NCBI GenBank assembly: GCA_021802745.1
Contig: JAJZRK010000186.1
Span: forward strand, 1-6,451
Direction: 5' to 3'
Length of the DNA stretch: 6,451 nt
Origin: a bacterium
Lineage (GTDB): Bacteria; Gemmatimonadota; Gemmatimonadetes; Gemmatimonadales; Gemmatimonadaceae
Shown here piece after piece: positions 1 to 5,569 of this stretch. The position numbers and the translations under genes are program-made. The notes under the pieces are model-generated. The model was not told the origin of the DNA. It was given only the letters and a program-made list of their open reading frames with translations, and did not search any database. Position 1 is the first letter of the stretch. Every line of letters starts with the position of its first letter.

Positions 1-87
1 GACGCGCTGGATGCCGGGGCGGAAAAGGCGCGCGTGATCGCGCGGCAGACCATGGCGCACGTGAAGGAGCAGATGGGACTCGCCTGA
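1..87 (+). CDS. trpS: Tryptophanyl-tRNA synthetase, C-terminal end (partial)
   Basis: Only the last 28 codons and a TGA stop are present; the gene enters from the left edge in frame 1. The encoded tail reads roughly LDAGAEKARVIARQT, then HVKEQMGLA. This matches the remembered C-terminal helix of bacterial TrpRS, where a G-A-E-K-A segment is followed about 17 residues later by a terminal MGL (the Geobacillus enzyme ends very similarly). TrpRS is a cytoplasmic class I synthetase that charges tRNA-Trp using ATP. The catalytic HIGH and KMSKS motifs would lie upstream of the window, so the assignment rests on the tail alone. It precedes the MgtC-like gene by 37 bases on the same strand, with no terminator between them, so readthrough is likely. 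TyrRS or an unrelated helical C-terminus cannot be fully excluded. Confidence 0.72.
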   Translation, partial: DALDAGAEKARVIARQTMAHVKEQMGLA

Positions 88-111
88 CACGGGGTGGCGG
101 CGCCGCCGCCC

Positions 112-116
112 GGGAG
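112..116 (+). promoter_or_regulatory. Shine-Dalgarno site for the MgtC-family gene
   Basis: GGGAG lies 8 bases before the ATG at 125 and 11 before the second in-frame ATG at 128. The spacing favours 125, but either start is possible and they differ by one residue. Confidence 0.6.
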
Positions 117-124
117 CACGTCCG

Positions 125-817
125 ATGATGCAGATACAGGTCAGTGCCCAGTTCCTGCAGGATCTCTTCGTCGGGCTGCGTCTCGAGCTGCTGTTCAAGC
201 TCGCCACGGCGGTCCTGCTGGGCGGTGTCATCGGGCTTGAGCGGCAGATTGCCGGCAAGCCCGCCGGACTGCGCACCAACATCCTGATCTGCATGGGGTC
301 GGCGCTGATCATGGACCTGTCCATCAACCTCACGGGCGCTGACGGGCGCGTTGGCGACCCGGCCCGGGTGGCGGCGCAGGTGGTGACCGGCATCGGCTTC
401 ATCGGGGCCGGCACGATCATGCAGTCCAAGGGTACGATCGTCGGCCTCACCTCGGCGGCGACCATCTGGGCGGTGGCCGCCATCGGCCTGACGCTCGGGG
501 CGGGATTCTACATCGAAGGGCTTGGCGCCGGTCTCGTGGTGATCCTCGTGCTGTCGGCACTCGGCAGCTGGGAGTACCGTCTGGTGCGTGCGCACCGCAC
601 GGTGCCGGTGACGGTGCGGGCCGACGTGAAGACCGATTTTCGCCCGCTCGAGGAACTGCTCCGCGACTCCGGGCTGCGCGTCATCGAGCGCGAGACGTAT
701 GACCATCCGCGGGACCGGGTCTTCGAGATGATGCTGCGCGGTCCGGCGCGGCAATTCGAGGTGGCTCGCGACCTGCTGGTGGAGCGCCCCGACGTCTTTG
801 ACGTGACGTTGCACTGA
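125..817 (+). CDS. MgtC/SapB-family inner-membrane protein
   Basis: A 230-residue integral membrane protein of the MgtC/SapB family. Hydrophobic segments lie at about residues 22-38, 52-68, 84-99, 107-124 and 131-147, then a soluble C-terminal domain of about 80 residues that resembles the ACT-like domain of longer MgtC proteins. Family hallmarks are clear: GLER at 37-40, KPAGLRT at 45-51, GIGFIGAG at 89-96 and GLTSAATIW at 107-115. Known members are linked to growth in low magnesium, intramacrophage survival and modulation of the F1Fo ATP synthase in Salmonella and Mycobacterium. Direct Mg2+ transport is disputed, and many environmental bacteria carry homologues of unknown role. The start at 125 is backed by a GGGAG site. 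The stop at 815-817 is one base before the next ATG. No Mg2+-sensing leader is visible in the 37-base upstream gap, so control is probably from the upstream transcription unit. Family call is firm; physiological role is open. Confidence 0.9.
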   Translation: MMQIQVSAQFLQDLFVGLRLELLFKLATAVLLGGVIGLERQIAGKPAGLRTNILICMGSALIMDLSINLTGADGRVGDPARVAAQVVTGIGFIGAGTIMQSKGTIVGLTSAATIWAVAAIGLTLGAGFYIEGLGAGLVVILVLSALGSWEYRLVRAHRTVPVTVRADVKTDFRPLEELLRDSGLRVIERETYDHPRDRVFEMMLRGPARQFEVARDLLVERPDVFDVTLH

Positions 818-818
818 C

Positions 819-1853
819 ATGCGCCGGCTCGTCGTGGACCTGCGCGCACCGGCCGCGGCCTTCCGGCTACCCGATGCCGCCGCCGCCCGCATCCGCGACA
901 GCGCGCCCGCTGGATGGGAAGTCGTGGACGTGCGCGAGGACAACTACGCGCTCGACGGCTCGCCCCGCGGGCCGGGCGCCGAGGCGCTGGCGGCGGTCGC
1001 CAAGGCCGAGGTCTACTTCGGCTGGGGCATGCCCGCCCCGCTCTTTCATGCAGCACCGCGGCTCCAGTGGGTGCAGTCGGCGCTCGCGGGAACGGGAGCG
1101 CTGCTCGCCATTCCCGAGTTTCGGGACGGGCCCTGCCTTTTCACCAATGCGGCGGGGATCTACGGCCCACCCATCGCCGAGCATGTGCTCGCGGGGGTTC
1201 TGCACCTGACGCGCGCGTTTGACCTGGCCGAGTCGTTGCGAGCGGAGCGACGGTGGAACCCGGCCGCCTTCGGGACGATGTCGGCGATGGTGCGCGAACT
1301 CGGCGAACTCAGGGTGCTGGTGGTCGGCACCGGCGGGCTGGGGTCGGAGATTGGCGCCCGGTTCGCGGCGCTTGGCGCGCAGGTCGTCGGCCTGCGGCGG
1401 GTGCCGTCGAAAGGATGTCCCGCGGGGTTCAGCCGGGTGGCGGGGATTGAGGCGCTCGAGGCCGAGCTGCGCGCCGCCGACGTGGTGGTGCTGGCGGCGG
1501 CGCTGACCGACGAGACGCGCAACCTGCTGGACGCGCGGCGCTTGGCCATGCTTCCCGCGCAGGCGATCGTGGTGAACGTGTCGCGCGGGACGATGCTCGA
1601 CGAGGAGTCGCTGCATGCCGCCCTCGTCAGCGGGCACCTGCGCGGGGCGGTGCTCGACGTCTTTACCCGAGAACCACTAGCCTCGGAGAGCCCGCTGTGG
1701 CAACTTCGTCAGGTTCTCGTGACGCCGCACGTCAGCGGGGTGTCTCCACGCCGATTGTGGGACCGGCTGACGGCGCTGTTCGTGGGGAACTGGCACGCGT
1801 ACGTCGAGGGGCGTCCGCTCCGGAATCTCGTGGACAAGGCGATCGGATACTAA
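819..1853 (+). CDS. D-2-hydroxyacid dehydrogenase, GhrA-like (NAD(P)H-dependent)
   Basis: A 344-residue cytoplasmic oxidoreductase of the D-isomer-specific 2-hydroxyacid dehydrogenase family, which interconverts 2-oxoacids (glyoxylate, hydroxypyruvate and similar) and D-2-hydroxyacids. The split substrate domain spans about 1-125 and 310-344, with a Rossmann domain between. The dinucleotide loop GTGGLGSEIG is at 170-179. The catalytic triad is visible: Arg256 in NVSRG, Glu285 in TREPL and His304 in TPHVSG. The stretch DVFTREPL followed by ESPLW resembles E. coli GhrA. After the second Rossmann strand the sequence is GLRR (191-194), with no Asp, which in this family usually goes with NADPH preference (inference). 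The start overlaps the neighbour's stop region (TGACATG), with no Shine-Dalgarno sequence, so translation is probably coupled to the MgtC-like gene. Exact substrate cannot be read from sequence. Confidence 0.88.
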   Translation: MRRLVVDLRAPAAAFRLPDAAAARIRDSAPAGWEVVDVREDNYALDGSPRGPGAEALAAVAKAEVYFGWGMPAPLFHAAPRLQWVQSALAGTGALLAIPEFRDGPCLFTNAAGIYGPPIAEHVLAGVLHLTRAFDLAESLRAERRWNPAAFGTMSAMVRELGELRVLVVGTGGLGSEIGARFAALGAQVVGLRRVPSKGCPAGFSRVAGIEALEAELRAADVVVLAAALTDETRNLLDARRLAMLPAQAIVVNVSRGTMLDEESLHAALVSGHLRGAVLDVFTREPLASESPLWQLRQVLVTPHVSGVSPRRLWDRLTALFVGNWHAYVEGRPLRNLVDKAIGY

Positions 1854-1860
1854 CGGCCCC

Positions 1861-3027
1861 ATGGAAAAGATCATCAAGGCGGCGGTGGATCGGGGGGCGT
1901 CGGACCTGCACATCAAGGCGGGCGACGTCTTTCGCGCGCGCATTGATGGCCGGTTGGTGCCGCTCACCAAGCAGGCACTCACCCCGGAGCAGACCAAGGC
2001 CATCGCGCTGCGGCTGATCCCGAACGAGGAAGATCGCGCCCGCATTGACAAGCTGAACGACTACGACTGTTCGTGGGGCGCGCCGGGCATCGGGCGGTTC
2101 CGCGTGAACATCCTGCGGCAGCGCTCGAGCTTCATGATCGTGATGCGCGTCATCCCGTTCGAGGTGCCGACCTTCGAGAAGCTGAAGATGCCGGAGGTGA
2201 TGCGCCGCGTCACCGAGGCGGAGCGCGGGATGATCCTGGTGACCGGCGTCACGGGCTCGGGCAAGTCGAGCACGATGGCGGCGATGATCAACCACATCAA
2301 CTCGACGAAGAACAAGCACATCGTCACGCTCGAGAACCCGATCGAGTTCCTGCACCGCGACCTGCAGAGTTCCATCACGCAGCGCGAGATCGGCGTGGAC
2401 ACCGAGAGCTTCCGCAGCGGCCTGCGCGCGGCGCTGCGCCAGGACCCGGACGTGATCCTCATCGGCGAAATGCGCGACGCCGAGACCGTGGACACGGGCA
2501 TGAAGGCGGCGGAGACGGGGCACCTGCTCCTCTCGACGCTGCACACGCCCGACGCGCAGAGCACGATCCTGCGCATCATGGCCATGTTCCCGCCCGAGGA
2601 GCAGGAAGTGGTGCGCGTGCGCCTTGCCGAGACGCTGCACGCCGTGGTCAGCCAGCGGCTGCTGCCGCGGGCCGACGGGCATGGGCGCGTCGTTGCCGCC
2701 GAGGTGATGATCGTGACGGCGACGATCCGCGACCTGATTCTCGAGGGTGAGAAGATCGGCGAGATCCGCGACTACATCGCCGAGGGGCGCGAGCAGTACG
2801 GGATGCAGACGTTCGACCAGCACCTCGGCGACCTGGTGCAGGCCGGCCAGTGCACCTTCGAGGTGGCGCTGGCGGCGGCGACGCGCCCGAGTGATTTCCA
2901 GCTCAAGATGCAGACCTTCCGGCGCCGTTCGACGACCGTCAAGGCGGCCGACCTGCCGGGCGCCGAGAAGCCCAAGTCCGAGGAAGGATTCCAGACCGGC
3001 TCGGGCATGGAGTTCCTGAACGGCTGA
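1861..3027 (+). CDS. pilT: PilT/PilU-family type IV pilus retraction ATPase
   Basis: A 388-residue secretion-type hexameric ATPase. PilT acts at the cytoplasmic base of the type IV pilus and powers fibre retraction, driving twitching motility and often DNA uptake. The N-terminal PAS-like domain (about 1-100) has the family opening RGASDLHIKAG. The ATPase domain shows Walker A GVTGSGKSS at 129-137, the Asp box TLENPIEF at 156-163 (usually EDPIE, so Asp is replaced by Asn159, both Glu kept), Walker B VILIGEMRD at 198-206 and the His box STLHT at 225-229. TIRDLILEGE at 288-297 corresponds to the AIRNLIRE motif needed for PilT function. YGMQTFDQ and a DFQLKM ending recall PilU as well. A polar tail of about 35 residues extends past the usual PilT end. 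The gene starts 7 bases after the dehydrogenase stop, with no good SD. No pilB, pilC or pilin genes are in the window. PilT versus PilU cannot be settled here. Confidence 0.93.
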   Translation: MEKIIKAAVDRGASDLHIKAGDVFRARIDGRLVPLTKQALTPEQTKAIALRLIPNEEDRARIDKLNDYDCSWGAPGIGRFRVNILRQRSSFMIVMRVIPFEVPTFEKLKMPEVMRRVTEAERGMILVTGVTGSGKSSTMAAMINHINSTKNKHIVTLENPIEFLHRDLQSSITQREIGVDTESFRSGLRAALRQDPDVILIGEMRDAETVDTGMKAAETGHLLLSTLHTPDAQSTILRIMAMFPPEEQEVVRVRLAETLHAVVSQRLLPRADGHGRVVAAEVMIVTATIRDLILEGEKIGEIRDYIAEGREQYGMQTFDQHLGDLVQAGQCTFEVALAAATRPSDFQLKMQTFRRRSTTVKAADLPGAEKPKSEEGFQTGSGMEFLNG

Positions 3028-3031
3028 CCGC

Positions 3032-3052
3032 CGGCGAGCCGCGCGGCTGCCG
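3032..3052 (+). repeat. Hairpin just after the pilT stop
   Basis: A perfect 12-base palindrome AGCCGCGCGGCT (3037-3048) is extended by CGGC (3032-3035) pairing with GCCG (3049-3052), leaving G3036 bulged. It begins 4 bases after the pilT stop. No T-run follows, so it is at best a Rho-independent terminator lacking its U-tract, or an mRNA 3'-end stabiliser. Confidence 0.35.
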
Positions 3053-3096
3053 ATGCCGCGAGCCAGCGCGAACCAACGCGCCCCCGTCAGCCCACC

Positions 3097-3166
3097 GCCT
3101 TCCGTCTCACGTCTCGCGTCTCACGTCTCACGTCTCACTTCTCACGTCTCACGTCTCACGTCTTCC
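3097..3166 (+). repeat. Tandem heptanucleotide array, consensus GTCTCAC
   Basis: Units start every 7 bases. Perfect GTCTCAC copies are at 3104, 3118, 3125, 3132, 3146 and 3153. One-mismatch copies are at 3111 (GTCTCGC) and 3139 (TTCTCAC). Degenerate edge units are GCCTTCC at 3097 and GTCTTCC at 3160. CTTCCGTC occurs on both flanks (3099-3106 and 3162-3169), exactly nine units apart. The array ends 13 bases before the ATG of the lyase gene and occupies the space where its leader and ribosome binding site would lie. It contains seven copies of the asymmetric hexamer CGTCTC. On the minus strand the unit gives TGA in every frame each 21 bases, while the plus strand is stop-free. Such arrays arise and change length by strand slippage; whether this one is regulatory is unknown. 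Confidence 0.9.
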
Positions 3167-3179
3167 GTCCGTCACACCC

Positions 3180-4061
3180 ATGTCTTCCATCAGATTGGCC
3201 GGAGTGCTCGGCCCTGTCACCACGCCGTTCACGGCGTCCGAGACGCCGGATCTCGTCGGCTTCTCCTCCAACATCCGGTCGCACCTTGCGCACGGGCTGC
3301 ACGGCATCGTCGTGTGCGGCTCCACGGGCGAGGCGGCGCTGCTCGACGAAGCCGAGCGCTCGCAGCTGGTTGCCACGGCGCGCGAAGCCGTTCCTTCGGA
3401 CCGCCTGCTCCTGATGGGAACGGGCGCCGAGTCCACGAGGCAGTGCGTGACGCGGTGCCGCGACGCCGGCGCCCGCGGCGCCGACGCGGTGCTTGTGGTC
3501 GCACCGCACTACTACGGCGCGCAGATGACCGGCGACGCCCTGCGCGCGCACTATCTCCGCGTGGCGGATGAGAGTCCGGTGCCGGTGGTGCTGTACAACA
3601 TTCCCAAGTACATGCACTTCCGGCTGGAGCCGGAGCTGGTGGCCGAACTCTCGATGCACGAGAACATCGTCGGCATCAAGGACAGTTCCGGCGACCTCGC
3701 CCTGCTCGAGGGATACATGCAGTCGCAGGGCGCGTCGTTCACCGTATTGACGGGCAACGGCGGCCAGCTGCTGCCCGCGCTGCAGATGGGCGCGCGCGGC
3801 GGCATCGTGGCGGTGGGGCTGTTTGCCGCCGGGTTGTGTGTGGATGTATACGAGGGATTCCGGACCCGCGACCTCGTGCGCGCCACGGCGGCGCAGGAGA
3901 AGCTCAAGCCCATGGCCAGTCAGATCGTGGCGGGGTTGGGCGTGCCGGGCGTGAAGGCGGCGCTCGACGCCGTGGGGCTCGTGGGCGGCCCGGTGCGGCT
4001 GCCGCTGCTGGCGCTCAACGCCGACCAGGTGCGGGCGGTGCAGGCCCTGATGAGCGCCTGA
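3180..4061 (+). CDS. DHDPS/NAL-superfamily aldolase, HOGA-like (DapA family)
   Basis: A 293-residue class I (Schiff-base) lyase with the TIM-barrel fold of the DapA/N-acetylneuraminate lyase superfamily. These enzymes bind pyruvate on a lysine and add or remove an aldehyde. Visible landmarks are GSTGE at 47-51 (the GTTGE region of DapA), Tyr139 in YNIP as proton relay and Schiff-base Lys167 in GIKDSSGD. DapA's VPxRTG, whose Arg binds the substrate carboxylate, is replaced by IPKYMH, putting Tyr144 at that site. Several stretches (HYYGAQMT, VADESPVPVVLYN, GVPGVKAALDAVGLVGGP, then RLPLL) resemble mammalian 4-hydroxy-2-oxoglutarate aldolase (HOGA1) more than E. coli DapA. A true lysine-pathway role is therefore doubtful. 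The ATG fits the usual N-terminus, no in-frame start precedes it, and there is no SD: a GTCTCAC array sits directly upstream. An intrinsic terminator lies 60 bases downstream. Confidence 0.85.
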   Translation: MSSIRLAGVLGPVTTPFTASETPDLVGFSSNIRSHLAHGLHGIVVCGSTGEAALLDEAERSQLVATAREAVPSDRLLLMGTGAESTRQCVTRCRDAGARGADAVLVVAPHYYGAQMTGDALRAHYLRVADESPVPVVLYNIPKYMHFRLEPELVAELSMHENIVGIKDSSGDLALLEGYMQSQGASFTVLTGNGGQLLPALQMGARGGIVAVGLFAAGLCVDVYEGFRTRDLVRATAAQEKLKPMASQIVAGLGVPGVKAALDAVGLVGGPVRLPLLALNADQVRAVQALMSA

Positions 4062-4071
4062 GGTGCGACGC

Positions 4072-4102
4072 GCGGGGCCGGGGCGATTTGCCACGGCCCC
4101 GC
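4072..4102. repeat. Perfect 9-bp inverted repeat around a -35-like hexamer
   Basis: GCGGGGCCG (4072-4080) is the exact reverse complement of CGGCCCCGC (4094-4102), with a 13-base loop. It begins 10 bases after the lyase stop. The loop's last six bases, TTGCCA, are the proposed purA -35 element. It could be a hairpin at the 3' end of the lyase mRNA or an operator for purA. No U-tract follows. Confidence 0.6.
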
Positions 4103-4116
4103 CATCGGCGTAGATT
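4088..4116 (+). promoter_or_regulatory. Predicted sigma-70-type promoter of purA
   Basis: TTGCCA (4088-4093, five of six matches to TTGACA) is followed after 17 bases by TAGATT (4111-4116, four of six to TATAAT). It lies in the only AT-rich patch of the interval, and predicted transcription starts near 4122-4124. The leader to purA would be about 73 bases and would open with the terminator-like hairpin. This is a sequence-based prediction only. Confidence 0.5.
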
Positions 4117-4121
4117 ATTAC

Positions 4122-4155
4122 AACGCCCCGCGAGACTGCGCAGGGGCGTTTTTTT
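4122..4155 (+). terminator. Intrinsic terminator downstream of the lyase gene
   Basis: AACGCCCC (4122-4129) pairs perfectly with GGGGCGTT (4143-4150). An inner GCG/CGC can extend the stem with a bulged A. Seven Ts (4149-4155) follow. It should end plus-strand transcripts from the lyase gene. No A-run precedes the stem, so it is not a good terminator in the other direction. It overlaps the predicted purA transcription start, so it might also act as an attenuator. Confidence 0.85.
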
Positions 4156-4180
4156 GTGACCATCTGGCCCGCCTGCCGCC

Positions 4181-4185
4181 GGGAG
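4181..4185 (+). promoter_or_regulatory. Shine-Dalgarno site for purA
   Basis: GGGAG ends 10 bases before the ATG at 4196, the same core as the site in front of the MgtC-like gene. It fixes the start at 4196, which also suits the usual PurA N-terminus. Confidence 0.6.
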
Positions 4186-4195
4186 TGGACCTGCA

Positions 4196-5476
4196 ATGTT
4201 CGATACGAAGACGCGCGCGATCGTCGTGGTCGGCGCCCAGTGGGGCGACGAGGGGAAGGGGAAGCTCGTGGACGTGATGGCCGAGCGCGCCGACTGGGTG
4301 GTGCGGTACCAGGGCGGCGCCAACGCCGGCCACACCGTGCACATCGGCGACCACTCGACGGTGCTGCACCAGGTGCCGAGCGGCATCCTGCACCCCGGCG
4401 TGCGCTGCGCCATTGGCAATGGCGTGGTGCTGGACCCCGAGACGCTGTTCGAGGAAGTCGATCAGCTGGTGAAGGACGGCGTGGATGTGTCGGGGCGGCT
4501 GTACGTGAGCGACCGCGCGCACCTAGTGATGCCGTACCACAAGCTGGTGGACAAGGAGAGCGCGGCGAGCAAGACGATCGGCACGACGGGGCGGGGAATC
4601 GGCCCGTGCTACGAGGACAAGATTGCGCGCCGCGGCGTGCGCGTGCTCGACCTCGCGCACGAGGGGCGGCTGCGCACCCTCGTGGAGCGCGGCGTGGAGC
4701 ACGCCAACCATCTGCTCATCGGCACCGGGTCCTCGAAGCGGGCGAGCGTGGAGCACACGCTCGAGGCGCTGCGGCCGCTGGCGTCGCGCTTGCTGGCCAT
4801 CAGCGAAGACGTGGGGCTCGCCATTCATCGCGCGCTCCAGACCGGGGCCGCGGTGCTGTTCGAGGGGGCGCAGGGGTCGCTGCTCGACATTGATCACGGC
4901 ACCTATCCGTTCGTGACGTCCAGCAACACGACGGCCGGTGGGGCGGCGACGGGGGTGGGCATCTCGCCGCGCGCGCTCGACGCGTGCATCGGCGTGGTGA
5001 AGGCGTACACCACGCGCGTGGGCGGCGGCCCGCTCCCCACGGAGTACGACGAGGCGATGGGCGAGCGCGTGCGGAAGCTCGGCAACGAGTACGGCGCCAC
5101 GACGGGGCGTCCGCGGCGCTGCGGCTGGTTTGACGCGGTGGTCGTGCGCTACGCGGTGCGCGTGAACGGGCTCTCGGCGCTCGCCGTGACCAAGCTCGAC
5201 GTGCTCGACACGCTGGAGAAGATCGGGCTGTGCACCGGGTACCATATCAACGGCGAGCTGGTGACCGAGTTCCCCGGCGACATCGCCGACCTCGAGCAGA
5301 TCCAGCCGCACTACGAGTGGTTCGAGGGGTGGCAGTCGTCCACGGCGGAGGCACGGACCATTGACGCGCTGCCGGCGCAGGCGCGGAAGTACCTGGACCG
5401 GATTGAGGAGTTGGTGGAGTCGCCGATTCGGTATGTGTCGGTGGGAACGCGAAGGGACCAGATTATCGGGTTCTAA
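4196..5476 (+). CDS. purA: Adenylosuccinate synthetase
   Basis: A 426-residue full-length PurA, close to the usual bacterial 425-435. It joins IMP and aspartate using GTP to give adenylosuccinate, the first committed step from IMP to AMP, in the cytoplasm. The N-terminal P-loop QWGDEGKGK is at 15-23, with catalytic Asp18; GANAGHT at 41-47 contains catalytic His46. The second family signature, GIGPCYEDK, begins at 134, followed by the IMP-contacting Arg145 region. FEGAQG (222-227), TSSNT (241-245), VGGGPLPTE (275-283), an EYGATTGRPRR block (298-308), the guanine-binding TKLDVLD (332-338) and SVGTRRDQI near the end are all in place. No key residue is missing. It has its own SD and a likely promoter, and is cut off from the upstream gene by a terminator, so it is probably monocistronic. 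The downstream neighbour is convergent. Confidence 0.98.
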   Translation: MFDTKTRAIVVVGAQWGDEGKGKLVDVMAERADWVVRYQGGANAGHTVHIGDHSTVLHQVPSGILHPGVRCAIGNGVVLDPETLFEEVDQLVKDGVDVSGRLYVSDRAHLVMPYHKLVDKESAASKTIGTTGRGIGPCYEDKIARRGVRVLDLAHEGRLRTLVERGVEHANHLLIGTGSSKRASVEHTLEALRPLASRLLAISEDVGLAIHRALQTGAAVLFEGAQGSLLDIDHGTYPFVTSSNTTAGGAATGVGISPRALDACIGVVKAYTTRVGGGPLPTEYDEAMGERVRKLGNEYGATTGRPRRCGWFDAVVVRYAVRVNGLSALAVTKLDVLDTLEKIGLCTGYHINGELVTEFPGDIADLEQIQPHYEWFEGWQSSTAEARTIDALPAQARKYLDRIEELVESPIRYVSVGTRRDQIIGF

Positions 5477-5490
5477 CCGCACGCGCCTCG

Positions 5491-5549
5491 GCGCTGGCGG
5501 GCACAGCCCGGACGCTTTGGGGTCTCTTGGGGGGCGTTCGCGAAACGCC
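5491..5549. terminator. Two small hairpins between convergent genes, possible weak terminators
   Basis: The 93-base gap between the purA stop and the kinase stop holds two stems. CGGGC (5498-5502) pairs with GCCCG (5506-5510) around ACA, with GCG/CGC able to extend it, and only TTT follows. GGCGTT (5533-5538) pairs with AACGCC (5544-5549) around CGCGA. Neither has a proper T-run on either strand. Position between convergent stops suggests a termination role, but the sequence support is weak. Confidence 0.3.
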
Positions 5550-5569
5550 TACGGCGCATGCACCCCGAC

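Noticed and set aside
867..1637. Minus-strand open frame of 256 codons opposite the dehydrogenase
   Set aside because: Shadow of a gene with a complete catalytic triad; no domain features.
1732..2823. Long open frame of 363 codons on the minus strand opposite pilT
   Set aside because: Fully antisense to a clear PilT-family gene; the product is Arg/His/Leu-rich without domain motifs, typical of shadow frames in GC-rich DNA.
3097..3166. Heptamer array considered as a CRISPR array
   Set aside because: Units are 7 bases with no spacers between them, and there are no cas genes; it is a simple tandem repeat.
3028..3179. Lysine riboswitch upstream of a dapA-like gene
   Set aside because: The leader is only 152 bases, half of it simple repeat, and I see no conserved multi-helix core or terminator/antiterminator pair.
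3053..3571. Plus-strand open frame that runs through the heptamer array into the lyase gene
   Set aside because: It is open only because GTCTCAC repeats contain no stop in any plus-strand frame; past 3180 it is out of frame with the real lyase and has low-complexity composition.
3156..4196. Minus-strand open frame of 346 codons opposite the lyase and the purA leader
   Set aside because: Antisense to a gene with intact active-site motifs; it crosses the terminator and promoter region and ends in the heptamer array. Composition is that of a shadow.
4523..5482. Minus-strand open frame of 319 codons opposite purA
   Set aside because: Entirely antisense to an intact purA; no recognisable motif, strongly biased to Arg, His and Pro.
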